Shown here one piece after another: positions 1-10,754 of a stretch of DNA of 64,000 nt; positions within the stretch are counted from its first letter, which is position 1; every line of letters begins with the position of its first letter. Source of the stretch: Garcia nutans (lineage: Eukaryota; Streptophyta; Magnoliopsida; Malpighiales; Euphorbiaceae); the NCBI GenBank assembly GCA_947685225.1, contig CANTUV010000031.1, positions 64,833,001-64,897,000 of the forward strand, given 5' to 3'. Position numbers and translations under genes: made by a program. Under the pieces are notes generated by a model, which searched no databases, was not told the origin of the DNA, and saw nothing but the letters and a program-made list of their open reading frames with translations.

Positions 1-150
1 GCCTAATTTATGAGCATAGAACAAACTTTTATTCATATCAACCATAGGTTCAATAATTGCTAAAAGAAGAATTTTATAGCTGGAACAAATTTTCTGAAGT
101 CTGGAAAGGGATGAAACCAGACCTCGCACATTCCATATTAAGACATTCAT
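1..150 (-). CDS. LINE ORF2 N-terminus (endonuclease start), partial
   Basis: The reverse strand from ATG at 150 is open for 50 codons to the window edge and begins MNVLIWNVRGL. That is the usual start of the apurinic-type endonuclease domain of plant L1-like ORF2 proteins. It is followed by a LLLAIIEP stretch that matches the spacing of the conserved ...ETK/EP motif carrying the catalytic Glu. The ATG overlaps the TGA of the preceding ORF1 as ATGA, which suggests coupled or reinitiated translation. The reverse transcriptase would lie left of the window. The visible part has no stop, but it is too short to judge whether the ORF is intact. Confidence 0.72.
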   Translation of the reverse strand, partial: MNVLIWNVRGLVSSLSRLQKICSSYKILLLAIIEPMVDMNKSLFYAHKLG

Positions 151-905
151 TGAGGAGGATCATCTTCAGGAGCAAATAATTTAGCTCCCTTTTTAGCGAG
201 TCTCAGATTTTTTGCATTTTTTCTCCTGGAAATTTTCTTCCTTGATACATAGACAAAACCACCAGCATCATCTTCATTGTTCTTACTGTCCACCGTAGCT
301 TTCAACCTAGAGCCTATAGCTCTGCTGGATTTTTCTAATTCCTCTCGTGAAAAGTGAGGTTCAATAGCAGGAAGATTGGAGTCTGAAAAATGCTGCAAAC
401 CATCCGTGTCAGAATCATTATTATCTTCCGGTTCAGAGCCACAAAAACCTCCTACGGGATTCAAGCTTGTTGGAGCTTGAATGTGTGACGATGTGTCCAT
501 TGTTGAATCTTTTGGTGTGGGAGGCAGTTCCAAAGGAGCTGCGGGCTTTGGAAAAATTGTGTGATAAGAGGCCTGCAATGGCAAATCTGTTGTCTTATCA
601 TCAGCAGCCGATATTTCAACTTGTTGGTTGCAATTCAAAGTTTGGCTAGGCTCCTTAGATTCATCCAGGTTACTGTTTGATTTAGGAACCCAAACTTTAG
701 TGACATTATTGCATGAGGGTTCAGGTGGCTTAACCATAGAAGTAGCCGGACAGGAAAGGTGATTATGTCCCAATATACAACAATCCTTATAGAAAAGTGG
801 AAGGCTCTCATATTGCACGGATTGGAAAAAACCATATTCACCATTGTCTTTCAAGCCGGCGAGGATCATAACAAGTACCTCGATGAAGATCAACAAGAGG
901 AACAT
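147..905 (-). CDS. LINE ORF1 C-terminal part (zinc-knuckle RNA-binding protein)
   Basis: 252 codons are open. Near residues 28-52 is a run ending YESLPLFYKDCCILGHNHL followed by SC. This is the plant CCHC zinc knuckle found after DUF4283 in L1-type ORF1 proteins (usual form: YE.LP.FC..CG.LGH...C). The first Cys is replaced by Tyr, so metal binding is doubtful. The rest is an acidic, Ser/Pro-rich linker and a basic C-terminus (RKKISRRKNAK), as expected for a nucleic-acid chaperone. The ATG at 905 is probably not the true start: upstream sequence to about 1060 gives degraded DUF4283-like frames with stops. The family is seen by motif; the N-terminus is lost or frameshifted. Confidence 0.62.
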   Translation of the reverse strand: MFLLLIFIEVLVMILAGLKDNGEYGFFQSVQYESLPLFYKDCCILGHNHLSCPATSMVKPPEPSCNNVTKVWVPKSNSNLDESKEPSQTLNCNQQVEISAADDKTTDLPLQASYHTIFPKPAAPLELPPTPKDSTMDTSSHIQAPTSLNPVGGFCGSEPEDNNDSDTDGLQHFSDSNLPAIEPHFSREELEKSSRAIGSRLKATVDSKNNEDDAGGFVYVSRKKISRRKNAKNLRLAKKGAKLFAPEDDPPQ

Positions 906-1100
906 ACATCAAGTACATTCGAATGGTGTTACGAGAAATCTTCCACCAAGGTACTAACCAACGGATGTTGACTTCAGCATGAGAACGGATCCAGCCAACT
1001 CAGTCGGCATATGAATAAGTGGGGTGGAGTAGTTTCCTAGCAGAGTGATATCGCAGCAGATATCTGGCAAAATCCATAGATGGAGTATTGAGCAAGTAGA
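906..1100 (-). pseudogene. Degraded N-terminal part of LINE ORF1
   Basis: This continues the LINE upstream of the open ORF1 frame. Reverse-strand frames here contain short protein-like runs broken by stops, consistent with a decayed DUF4283 region. No 5' end or target duplication was recognised. Confidence 0.35.
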
Positions 1101-1160
1101 GACACTCCTGAATCCAAATCTGTAAGAAAAAAAATTAAAAAATATAAAAAAAATATAAAA

Positions 1161-1415
1161 AAGAAGAGGGGTCCGCTAAGTTGAAAACCTGCAAGGGCGG
1201 CTTAGGCAAAAATTAGGACAGTTCGCTAGTTCCGAAAACCCACAAGGCCACTAGGCAAAAATTAGAGCAATAATAATACAAAAAAAAAAGAAGAGGGGTC
1301 CACTAAGTTGAAAACCCGCAACGGCGGCTTAGGCAAAAATTAGGACAGCTCTCTAGTTCTGAAAACCCACAAGGCAGACTAGGCAAAAATTAGAGCAATA
1401 TAAAAAAAATTTAAA
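1161..1415. repeat. 127-bp tandem duplication
   Basis: Two copies begin AAGAAGAGGGGTCC at 1161 and 1288, a spacing of 127 bp. Each contains the paired phrases GAAAACC(C)GCAA.GGCGGC and GAAAACCCACAAGGC, followed by TAGGCAAAAATTAG. A third, degraded partial copy lies near 1415-1445. The block lies immediately downstream of the DUF7745-like pseudogene on its strand. Confidence 0.7.
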
Positions 1416-1490
1416 TTGAAAATCCAAAAGGGCAGTTTAGGTAATTACCTAAAGAATTAATGGACTTTCAGCCAATCTCTTTGACAATCC

Positions 1491-2067
1491 TTATTTAAGT
1501 TGGTCTAGTCCAACTAAAGTTTCGGCTAAGATCACAAGTATCGGCGACAAGCCTCCTTCCATTTGGTCCATGATATCCAATACTTATGGACCAATATCGC
1601 CATTAGAAGAAACAAAAAAAAAGTTGGCCAAGAAAGCAGAGACAAAGCATACGTCCCCATGCCTTAGTAGGAGCCAAGCGAGAAAGGCCAAAGTCAATTA
1701 AGGGACCAAGCAGAATTTTCTCACCTCTCATCAACTGTAGAACTTCAGGCTTTGAAAGTTGAAATAATATTTGCATCTTTGGTTGAGTCTTGGAAATCAA
1801 TATAGGTAATGCCATTGGTTGATTGCTTGGATATCCAAGGATGGCCTCAAATTCTTCAATCGTGGGACATATCTCAAAGCCATTAATTTCAAATGTCCTA
1901 GAATTCACATTCTAAAAAGAAGCCATGGCATGTAAAAAAGAATGATCCAATTTAATATTTTGAAAACACTTCAAAGTATCAATTTTAGACCAAGATGTTT
2001 GTTTCCAATAAATGGAATTCATATTTTTAAATAGACCTTTTATTTTCTTCAAATTGAGTTCGGTCAT
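1491..2067 (-). pseudogene. DUF7745-type plant retroelement protein, broken
   Basis: From ATG at 2067 the reverse strand reads MTELNLKKIKG... to LHAMASF, then an in-frame TAG where a Trp is expected (TGG to TAG), then TFEINGFEICPTIEEFEAIL. The CPTIEEF..ILG core is the conserved N-terminal motif of DUF7745 proteins. After about residue 130 the frame shifts. The next frame continues with a second conserved piece, LSPILVILAETLVGLDQLK, ending in TAA at 1491. DUF7745 genes are common in plants near Ty3-type elements and their function is unknown. It is antisense to P1 and has its own TATA box. The alternative, a PMD relative, is less likely because the domain order differs. Confidence 0.58.
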
Positions 2068-2366
2068 TGTTGACAATTGAAGGAAAATTGGAATTTTTAA
2101 AAGGAATTTTGATGCTGAAGTGGAAAATTTCCTGGCTTCTGTATGAGATCATAGCATGAAAAGAGATTTATATAGGATGATTGGCTATTCCAATTGATAA
2201 GGAATAACTTGAGACTGAGGCGCACAAGGATGGAAAATTGGCAAAGAAAAGGTTTTGAGTTGCCACGTTGCCTTTGGTTTTGTAAATTAGTGCTACTATG
2301 GAAATTTTGAATGTGAAGAGGAAAGAACAATAATTTTATCATAGGAATAATAATGATGATAGAAAC
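2068..2366 (-). other. 5' flank of the DUF7745-type gene
   Basis: AT-rich, with no coding signal other than the TATA box. It ends at the solo LTR, whose left flank GAAAC is the likely target duplication. Confidence 0.4.
2167..2174 (-). promoter_or_regulatory. TATA box of the DUF7745-type gene
   Basis: TATATAAA on the reverse strand lies about 100 bp upstream of ATG 2067, a normal distance for a plant core promoter plus short leader. It implies the antisense gene had its own promoter. Confidence 0.45.
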
Positions 2367-2733
2367 TGTAACACCCCTATACCCCATATACGTACACCAC
2401 ATATACTCTCAATATGTAATATACGTATACCAGATACAAGGATGTCACAATCTATTTGAAGCAAACCATCCTTTAACCAAATAATCATATATACATATAT
2501 ACCACAATAGTACCCAAAAGTTTATCTAAAACATTTGTTCAATAAGCAGCGGAAAAATGTAGTGGAATATACATATGTATACATCAAAATTAATATTTAC
2601 AAAAATATAGAGTTTATACATGCTTGGCAGTTCATCTTTGATCTTGAAGTCCAATAATCCACATTTCACAAAGGGTCACAAACCTAGACTCCACTCAGTC
2701 TAGCAGAACTCTCCGGTTCTACCCTGTCACCTG

Positions 2734-2770
2734 CGCGATGAACCACAATCGCGCTAAGCCATAGGCTTAG
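2734..2770 (-). other. Stacked double hairpin in solo LTR
   Basis: CGCGAT/ATCGCG (2734-2739 with 2748-2753) is followed directly by CTAAGCC/GGCTTAG (2754-2760 with 2764-2770). The equivalent unit occurs in the LTRs of C, A and E, with different stem sequences. Confidence 0.7.
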
Positions 2771-3700
2771 TGGTACTAACCATGATGACAATATGCTTTA
2801 AATGTAATGCCAATGTCACACTTCCAAGCACTAGAAACAATATTCAAGAATACCATTTTTCATAACATTAAATCTCATCATGTTATTCATTTGTTTCATC
2901 ATTCATAGTTCATAATAAAGCAAAGATAAACATGGGCCCAAAAGAAACTAATATGCCATTCAAATTCTAGAGTTACTATTTTGGTTCAATAATCACATTT
3001 ATCAAGCCCGTAGGCGATTCATTATCACAATGAGAAACATCTCATATGTAACATCCCAACTAGGCTTCAAGGACTAGGCCCAACCAAGCTTCAAGGGGAG
3101 TATAGCATCAACCCAACCTGGCTTCAAGGACCAAGCCCAACCCAGCTTCAAGGGATTGTTACTTTTAGGCATGCCACCAATAACAAAACTCTGAAAATTG
3201 AATAACACATTAGGCACACAATTCTTTTATTATTTCATTATCAATTCCATTTTCATTTTCTCATAATCATCTAGGCAACCATGCCCTAATTATTTCATTT
3301 GCATCATTATAGCCAACAACAATGGCTTCACATCTCATCATTAGGGTATACATATCCAATTGCATTGTACATACATTTTAAATGATCATTATATCTTTCA
3401 CATTATGCAAATCATAGCATTAATCAAATATATGAACAATGTAATAGATTACTTAACACATTTACAACCAAATGTGTTAAGTCCCAAAGTCATGTAAATG
3501 TATGCATCCATGTAAGGTCTGTACTTACTTCTAAGAGCAACTCACACCAATTCCAAACTCCTCTTCCAAGAATTCTTCAACACTTAGAGTAGGGCAACTC
3601 AATCTCTTCAAAACCTAATCCAAAGGTGATTATACACACTCACTTAGTGATACACATAAGAAAATAAGAACAAGAACCAACTAAGGCAAACTCTACACAT

Positions 3701-3930
3701 GACACGCTCAACAACACGGGCGTGCCCCTGATTGTGCTCTAAATCCACAACACAAAAGCTTTGACATGCTCAGTGACATGGGCGTATCACTGGCCGTGTC
3801 AATACTACTCCAACATAGAAGTTGTGACACGCTCAGTGACATGGGCGTGTCACTGCTCGTGTCACAAGCCCTGAAAAAACAACCATTGACACCCCCAAAG
3901 ACTTGGCCGTGCTCATGGGCGTGTCAGGCC
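3701..3930. repeat. 62-63 bp array of GACACG half-palindromes
   Basis: Units begin at 3701, 3763, 3826 and 3888 (GACACGCTCA..GACATGGGCGTGTCAC type). The plus strand, antisense to the LTR, is open across the array and encodes a 21-residue repeat resembling SDMGVSLAVS. Confidence 0.72.
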
Positions 3931-4755
3931 AAAAACCCTGATTCTGAAACCAACAACACCACATCCAACAAACATCTTACTTAACCATTTTCCACTCTAA
4001 ACAATCTTACCCAAAACCATCAATAAACCATGCTAAACTTGCATAAACACCAAAACAACTCAATACATACATCACAACACAATCACAACCATCTTCATAA
4101 TTCAACACATACATAATCCACAACACTTGCTATCCATCACCAAACTTAACCTTTCCTTCAAACCAACCCCAAAATCAAAATCAAATAGACTGCACAATCT
4201 CAAACACGTCAAAATTAACCATACACATATCATCAACAACCATACACCAAACTCAGTACACAAACTCAAAAGAAAACCAAGGAAACAAGTTGGAAACTTA
4301 CCAAAAGTGAAGAAAATCTTCAGAATTCCAACTTGATCACTTGAAACACCCTCAAATCTTGAGTTTGGAAGAGCAAAATCTCTCTTTCCCTTTTGCTATG
4401 GAGATAGCCGGCCAAGCACAAGAAGAAAGAAGAAGATGATAAAAAGTCAAACAACTCTCACTTCTTAAACCACACAATTTTCCAATTAATCTCCACCAAG
4501 CAATTTAAATAATAAAATATTATAAATATCCTCTTTCACTTAATTTAATTTCCATTTATAAAATAATCAATAAATCTCATTTGACCAACTAATAAGTTGA
4601 CTTGTATATGTCGTATATATCTCTATATATACAACATATATACACTTCTCTTTCCTTTCTTATCTTCCCATTTAAACATATATACACTTATAACATTTAA
4701 TCCAAATACAACCATAAGCATTTCAAAATTTTAGGGTATAGTTTGGGATATTACA

Positions 4756-4931
4756 AAAACATGAAAAGAAAAAAGAAATGAAAAAAATATATAAATAAAA
4801 TAATATAAAATAATATAAAAAAGAAAAAAAAGTCAAAAGTTACAGTAAAAAGTGCAAATTATATGTCATCATTATTATTTTTATCATTACTTATTATACA
4901 ATATTTTCTCAATTAATACAATAATGATAGA
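4756..4931. other. AT-rich spacer
   Basis: A/T-rich stretch between the solo LTR and the 3' end of the PMD gene. It probably includes the PMD gene's 3' untranslated region; no other signal is seen. Confidence 0.4.
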
Positions 4932-7305
4932 TCACTCAGAATGAGGTGGTAGATCATGATCAAACAAAGCCCTAAAAAAGTCATCACCTGTTGGAGGAGG
5001 AGGCATATCACCTATCCCGAGTCCGCCCGAAGTAGGAGCACCTGAACCTCTATTATCTTGGAATTTAGATCTATAACGGTTCTCATCTGAAGTAGATGAA
5101 AGGATCTCATGGTCATCAGCTTGGGGTCCTCTAAATGATGAAGCACCAGGATCTCTCACCCCCTGAAACCAAAAGTCTCAAAAATCTTGCTCTGACTGAT
5201 GATATAATTTTTCAAAATGGGCAACCTGTTGACGACTAGCAACTAACTCTTCTTGAAGTTTCTTATTTTGTTCCTCAAGCATCCGCTGTGAGCCAGAAAG
5301 AAAAAGGTAAGAGAATACATAATCATGCATACATGTAGTATAAATTATCATGAAATAGGAAAACCAACCAAGTAATTCATATCAAGACCCTGTGGATGAG
5401 ATGGCATCTGCTGTTGATTAGAATGAGAAAATGGAGGATCGGTAAAGGAAGGTCCAGCCTCATGACCAAATGAGCCAGTAGCCTGAAAATAATCATTAAA
5501 ACATTCAAAATAAGTTAAGAAAGAAGTAATTATAATGGAAAAATGGTAAAAGTTTACCTGAGAGATGCTAGCCCCGAGATGTAGGATGGACCCTCTTCCC
5601 TCTTCGGGATACTCGTCTTCATCTCTATCCTCATTTTCCTTAGAAATCTCCCATACGCCAACAGGAGATACATCAAAGTTCAAGAGTCCTACTCGAATAA
5701 ACTGGATATATGATGCACCCGGTGGATAGAGAAAGGTTTCAACATCATAACCATGCCGAGCTAACCACCATGCATTCTCCGGCATTGATGTGATATTTAA
5801 AGTATACTCTGGGCAATTCATCGGGATCCTCCACCGCTCAGGACCAAGGAACCACTCATACACTCTCTTCCCGAGAAATCAGCCACTAGACACAGGGTCG
5901 GCAATGACTCGGTGGGTATGCTGAAAAGACAATGCAACATTCATGGAAGAAGTCCAGTTAGTCCGCTCTTCTGTGTTCCACCAAGCCAGATTGACCTACA
6001 AAATGGAATAAGGTAAGTGAACTTTTATATAAATTTTAAGGTATACTAATACTATTTTACTTGTTCCCAGGATAAGCAACTCAAAAGATAGGGCTGGGTG
6101 TGCACATGGTGAGAACCGGGAGCTGCTACACGGTCTGACAACCAAAAATTCAATCTTGGATATCCGACTCTCTCTCGGGAAATGTTATGAACCCTTATGC
6201 TCATATGCCCATACCTACAACAATAATAAAAATCAAATTCATGCAAGAATAAGAATGGAATTGAAAATGGTGGAAGAAGAGTACCTTGACAACCACCATG
6301 AAATCAACGAAAGACTTCTTATTTCTATAAATTTTGTCTAGTCCATGATAGAGATAGGCAAGGCAAGCTTCACCCCATCCGTAAAGCGATACCATACTCA
6401 TCTCAATAAGGGCCTTCAACACTGATAGATGGATGGCATATTCGGTGCTGCATAAAATGGTCGAACGAGCAAATACAGTAAAAATCCTCGAGCATATTGT
6501 TTGGCTATTTTCCTACAAACCCATCCTTCATAGTTTATCCAATAACTTCGAATCGGCTCAATTTTTATCTTGAAAGGCCCTTTTAATGATGGTTCCATAT
6601 CGATTAACTATTAGACTTCTTCGAATGTCAAAATATCATTGGTAAGAGGGACCGGAAAGCCATAGTATCAGATATCAGTTATGGTTGTATAATCGACTGG
6701 CCAATGGTCATCTCTCCTATAGGTAGATGAAAAGTATGGGTCGTGTCCATCCACTGCTCCGACAATGCTTGAACTACGCTCCTATCTATCAGACACTCCT
6801 CAGATGGTAATTGCAAGATAAAGCTTTTAAAACCGCATTCCCAAACAATCCGTTTTACCTAAGAAGGTGCTACATCATACCATTGTCGGGTTTTATAGAC
6901 ATATCCTCCGCCCCGGATAACACAATGATTGCGCTAACACAGAGGCAGGTAAGTTAATACAAGGTAAGTATATCATCATACCAATACCACTGATTTATAG
7001 ACTAAATTTATTCGTTATGTTCTATTTTAATCTATCTATATATTTTTCTATTAAATTCTTAAACATAGTCCTCTAATTAATTTATTTTTTCTAAATCTCA
7101 AAGAAAATAAAGAAAATAAATAAAATAAAACAAAACAAAAACAAAAACAAAAAATAATAAATACATATTTATGCAATTAAAATATTAAGTTGCATTGTTA
7201 CCTTAGTCTTTTGACTTGAACTGCGATAAAGCTGCATCCCAGCTAGTAGACTTACAGTTCCAATAACTCAGCATTGGATTGAGGTCCTGACCTCGAAGCA
7301 TGCAT
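4932..7305 (-). pseudogene. Plant mobile domain (PMD/MAIN-like) gene with coiled coil, six exons, broken
   Basis: Exons inferred from frames and GT-AG borders: 7305-7202, 6933-6285, 6214-6061, 5995-5558, 5482-5369 and 5285-4932. Exon 2 carries the PMD signature: THTFHLPIGEMTIG, then RGFLLYLL and GWGEACLAYLYHGLDKI. Exon 3 contains the WAYEH-equivalent. Exon 4 has RVYEWFLGPERWRIP and an acidic tail. Exon 6 starts with a coiled coil (MLEEQNKKLQEELVASRQQ) and ends in a Pro/Gly-rich tail. PMD proteins of the MAIN/MAIL1 type act in transcriptional silencing and genome stability in Arabidopsis, and transposon versions exist. Lesions: a deletion of about 25 bp in exon 1 relative to the P2 copy, several stops in exon 2, a frameshift in exon 3, TGG-to-TGA in exon 4 and a TGA in exon 6. 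The gene is antisense to P1. Confidence 0.7.
6934..7201 (-). other. Intron 1 of PMD gene
   Basis: AT-rich interval between GT (7201/7200) and AG preceding 6933. The same borders and flanking sequence are found in the P2 copy (20544-20797), which supports the splice model. Confidence 0.6.
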
Positions 7306-7390
7306 TTTCTCCTTAACTCTATGCTAAACTCTCTGATTTATCTATCAAAATATGTGAGTTTGGATGAATGTGGTAGAAATGAGTCAAGGT

Positions 7391-7397
7391 TTATATA
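7391..7397 (-). promoter_or_regulatory. TATA box of PMD gene (P1)
   Basis: TATATAA on the reverse strand, about 85 bp upstream of ATG 7305. The P2 copy has TATATAAA at the same relative place (20326), so the antisense promoter is a shared feature. Confidence 0.5.
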
Positions 7398-7734
7398 GAA
7401 AAATTGAAAAGGAAAAAGACAAAAATAAAAAGGAAAAATAGTATTCTCGTGAAAAAAAAAAGAAGAAAAAGTAAATATTACTATTGATAAATAGTAAATA
7501 AATAGTTAGTGAATAGTGCATAAATAGTGACTAAACGGTGAATAAATAGTAAACTCAATTATTCAATTCAATTATTCAGATATTTGTGCGTATATAAATA
7601 TTTTTACACTTTTAAAATATTTTTACACGCAGGGGGCAAGAAGATATAGGCATGATAAAAAAATAGCTAAATTTTTTACAAATTTCTTTAGTATCCTACT
7701 GACTATAATTATTTTTTGCAGATAACCAAATTAT
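7398..7734. other. Upstream region of PMD gene
   Basis: AT-rich, with runs of AAATAGT-type short repeats near 7470-7560. The matching P2 interval is 19996-20325. No coding signal. Confidence 0.4.
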
Positions 7735-8130
7735 TTTTTAAGTTCAGAACTTACCTTAGGTCCAAAACCCAAATCCTAAATTCAATTCAGGTCCAGAACC
7801 CAAATTATTCTTAAGTCCAGAACTTACCTCGGGTCCAGAACCCAAATTCTAAATTCAACTCGGGTCTAGAACCCAAATTATTTTTAAATCCAGAACTTAT
7901 CTCGGGTCCAGAACCCAAATTCTAAATTCACCTCGGGTCCAGAATCCAAAATTTTTTTTAAGTCAAGAACTTACCTCGGGTCTAGAACCCAAATTTTAAA
8001 TTCATCTTGGGTCTAGAACCAAAATTTAAGTCCATAACTTACCTCGAGTCCAGAATCCAAATTCAAAATTCACCTTGGGTCCAGAATCCAAATTATTTTT
8101 TAGTCCAGAGCTCAAACCAACCTTGGATGT
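7735..8130. repeat. Tandem array before the polypurine tract (P1)
   Basis: About ten half-units of the type GGGTCCAGAACCCAAATT / AAGTCCAGAACTTACCTC, arranged as a higher-order period near 73 bp. P2 carries the same motif in inverse orientation with a period near 42 bp. Satellite-like arrays just upstream of the PPT are a known trait of Tat/Ogre 3' regions. Confidence 0.8.
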
Positions 8131-8207
8131 GGATTCCAGTATGGCTCGAAATCCAGTAAAAAATCACATTGTTTTTCGCTCTCTTTTGCTGTAGTCTTAG
8201 ATTGCTC

Positions 8208-8222
8208 AAGTAGGGGGCAAAC
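8208..8222 (+). other. Polypurine tract of P1
   Basis: AAGTAGGGGGCAAAC directly abuts the LTR start TGTAAACCC. It primes plus-strand DNA synthesis and fixes P1's orientation as plus. Confidence 0.75.
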
Positions 8223-9955
8223 TGTAAACCCTTAATTTTTTATAATATTTTTTAAAATAGTCCAAAATAATTTTTGTTGTATTTTAATTAAATAATATTT
8301 ATTTTAATATTCATTACTTATAATATTTATTTTTAAAAAAAATAAAAAAGATAACAGTAAAAAAATGAGATAAAAATAAATAAATAAAAATCGGCGATGG
8401 AAGAATCGGCGACGAAAAATTTTCGTTGCTGAAGATGAATTGGCTTGGGCCAATTCGCCGCAGGAACTGGCTGGCCCGCGCCCAGTGCCCGCAGTAAATT
8501 TTTCTCCAACGCATTTTTGCACGCGGTTTTGCCAAAACCCTATTCTACTTGGTTTTTAATTTTATTTTCGAAAAGGTTTTGATTTTTTTTAACCAATTAG
8601 GATTAGGTTTATTATTTTTTTTTCTTATAAATACCACAATAAAGACACAGATTAAAGGGATCAAAAATTTTTTACTTAAACTTGGACTCTTGGATTTTTT
8701 CGGCCAACCTCAAGCTTGAAAGATCAAGAGGCAGCAAACAACAACACTTCATCAAAGGCAGCCAGCACTGTCTTTATTATTGTTCAACCAGAATTCAAAG
8801 ATTGTTTATGTTTACAGTAGCTTCATCTAGTTGGATTAATTATTATATTATACAATTTGATCAATTATTCTACTTACCATCCAAACTCTATTTGAAACCC
8901 TAAAACTATTTTGTTTCAAAACCTTAATGCCTTAATACCCATAGAACATATTTTTAAAATCTAAGACCCTAAATTACACTTTTCTAAAGCCACAACAATC
9001 TTTTTTCTTAAAATCCTAACCAAATCTATTTTTCTAAAATCACAGTAGCTTATTTTTTTCAAATACCTAATCTAAAAACCAATTTTCATGATTTTCAATC
9101 TTACTTATTTAAACCCTAAATTTTTAATATTATTTTTATATAATTTTTGAAACCCTAAATCCAAAACATCCATTCTTTAGATTCAAACCTTCATTTATTT
9201 CAAATCTAATCTTTATATTCAAACATCCAGTAGCCATGTTATTTCTTCAAAATGTTTCTCAATTAATTAAACTAGTATATGCAAAACCCTAATTGATGCA
9301 TGAACCCCTAAAGTTATATGCTTACTGTTTTATTTAAATTGGATGAATGTTTATTATATATTTTGATTGATATTTGATGTCTTTGATGAATGATTTATTT
9401 ATGATGAATGGATGTTTACTTTTATTGAAATGTTTTGATTTCAAAACAATGTAAGAGGTATGTTTTTATATTTTGGGTACCTCATATCGTGAGCATCATG
9501 TAATTTATTTTATTTTATTGGACCAATGTAAAGGAGACATTTTCACCTTTCGGTGGGTGTCCTATTTAGTTTTAGACATGGACGATGTAAGGACATGTTT
9601 CCATCCTCGAATGAATGTCCATTTATTTGTTTTGTTTGGACACTGCTTTGATTTTAATATAATGATACTGTATTGTTATACTTAAGAATTTTATAATATT
9701 AAGACCTGTAAAGGAGGCCGGTTCCAATGAACCGGGTGTTGTGGGCCACACGTACCCAACTTTCCGAACCCATTAGGGGATTGGGCATTCCTTAGGAATC
9801 AAGTCATCCACCCCTTTCTTTTTCCCAGCCCGTCCGGGTGGTGACTCCATTTTTCTCCAGGCTTAGGTCCGTGTTCTCTAAGGCCTCGAGCCTAAGTAGT
9901 ACTGAAGTCACAAGAACCATTTGACAGGGAGTGGGGGCAAAAATCCCCGCTCACA
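8223..9955 (+). mobile_element. 3' LTR of P1
   Basis: 1733 bp from TGTAAACCC to CCCGCTCACA. A TATA signal (TTATAAATACC near 8627) precedes a region homologous to the P2 LTRs. The hairpin GAATTGGCTTGGGCCAATTC lies near 8437-8456. Homology to the P2 LTRs is visible over the whole length, including the C-rich end that mentions GAGTGGGGGCAAAAATCCCC. Confidence 0.8.
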
Positions 9956-10732
9956 AGTAGCTATGACACGCCCAATGACACGAACGTATTGCTGGTCATG
10001 TCATCAACATTGAAACACAAAATTGTTGACACACCTAGTGACATGGTCATATCACTGGCTGTGTCAGACAAAATTTTGTGTTTCATACACTCAACCACTT
10101 AAATACAATATATCCAAATCTATGATAAAAATGAATCAAAAACTAGTTTCTTTGACATAGAAAGAGCCTATATCAAATATTTTCCAGTAATAACTCATTA
10201 ATGATAACCAAATCGAGCAATAAAATTCATAGAAATTTAAATAGTTGCAAATTAAAATACATAAGCACATAACTCTTTCAAAATTTCTTTTCTTCTTTAA
10301 CCACTTGTTGATAATCTCATATTTTCTAGCTTATTATTCTAAAAGCCTATAACTAGATGTGATTTCCTCTTAAATTTTGGCTAAATTTTTATAAAGAAGG
10401 AAGAAAGGAGGAGCTTTGGTGGTGATGGTGATGATATGCATGGAAAGAAGAAGAAAGAAGAAGAAAGAAACTTCTTCATGCACACACACCTGTCCATATA
10501 TATATATAGTTTAATCTAGTGTGGCAAATCTCATTTTAACTACGGTGCACCCTCACTCTTAACCTTTGATTCCAATTCATTTTTTAGTCTCATAAAACTT
10601 TAAAAGTAAATTTTTTCAATAAATTTTAAGATTTTCTATTTACATCACTTATCCATGCCACTTTTATCACTATTTACTATCAATTATCAATATTTAATTA
10701 AAGGTTTAGCATTTAAACGTTTAAACATTACA
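9956..10732 (-). mobile_element. Remnant of 3' LTR of element A
   Basis: Aligns with 16765-17551 of A's 5' LTR. It ends at 10732 with AAACATTACA next to the A polypurine tract. The rest of this LTR was separated by the P1 insertion and would lie left of the window. It contains the last two units of the 63-bp half-palindrome array. Confidence 0.8.
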
Positions 10733-10745
10733 ATTATCCCCCACT
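10733..10745 (-). other. Polypurine tract of A
   Basis: Reverse strand AGTGGGGGATAAT, next to the LTR start TGTAATG. Confirms minus orientation. Confidence 0.7.
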
Positions 10746-10754
10746 AAAGAAATT

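Larger units (their letters stand above)
2367..4755 (-). mobile_element. Solo LTR of a Tekay-type chromovirus
   Basis: The 2389-bp segment starts TGTAACACCCC and ends GGGATATTACA. It is flanked by GAAAC (2362-2366) and AAAAC (4756-4760), a target duplication with one mismatch. No PBS, PPT or coding sequence adjoins it, so it is a solo LTR. Read on the minus strand it begins TGTAATATCCC, like the LTRs of element C. It shares with C the stacked hairpins (2734-2770), the inverted repeat 2951-2974/3187-3210 bracketing a CTTGAAGC-type array (3050-3160), and a half-palindrome array (3701-3930). It interrupts the interior of P1. Confidence 0.82.
1..9955 (+). mobile_element. P1: Tat/Ogre-like LTR retrotransposon, right-hand part
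   Basis: The 3' LTR (8223-9955) is preceded by a polypurine tract, and the element continues left of the window. The right flank from 9956 (AGTAG...) is the interior of the 3' LTR of element A. The homologous uninterrupted site in A's other LTR is at about 16765, so P1 inserted into A and its 5' LTR must lie off the left edge. The interior shown here holds only antisense extra genes, other inserted elements and a tandem array; gag and pol would lie further left, or be absent. Extra antisense ORFs, some with PMD homology, and a repeat-rich 3' untranslated region are known for the Tat lineage. The lineage assignment is inferred from this layout and from the related element P2. Confidence 0.65.

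Noticed and set aside
3701..3930. CRISPR-like appearance of spaced palindromic repeats
   Set aside because: Repeats are degenerate, the whole unit is repeated (no unique spacers), and the context is a plant LTR.
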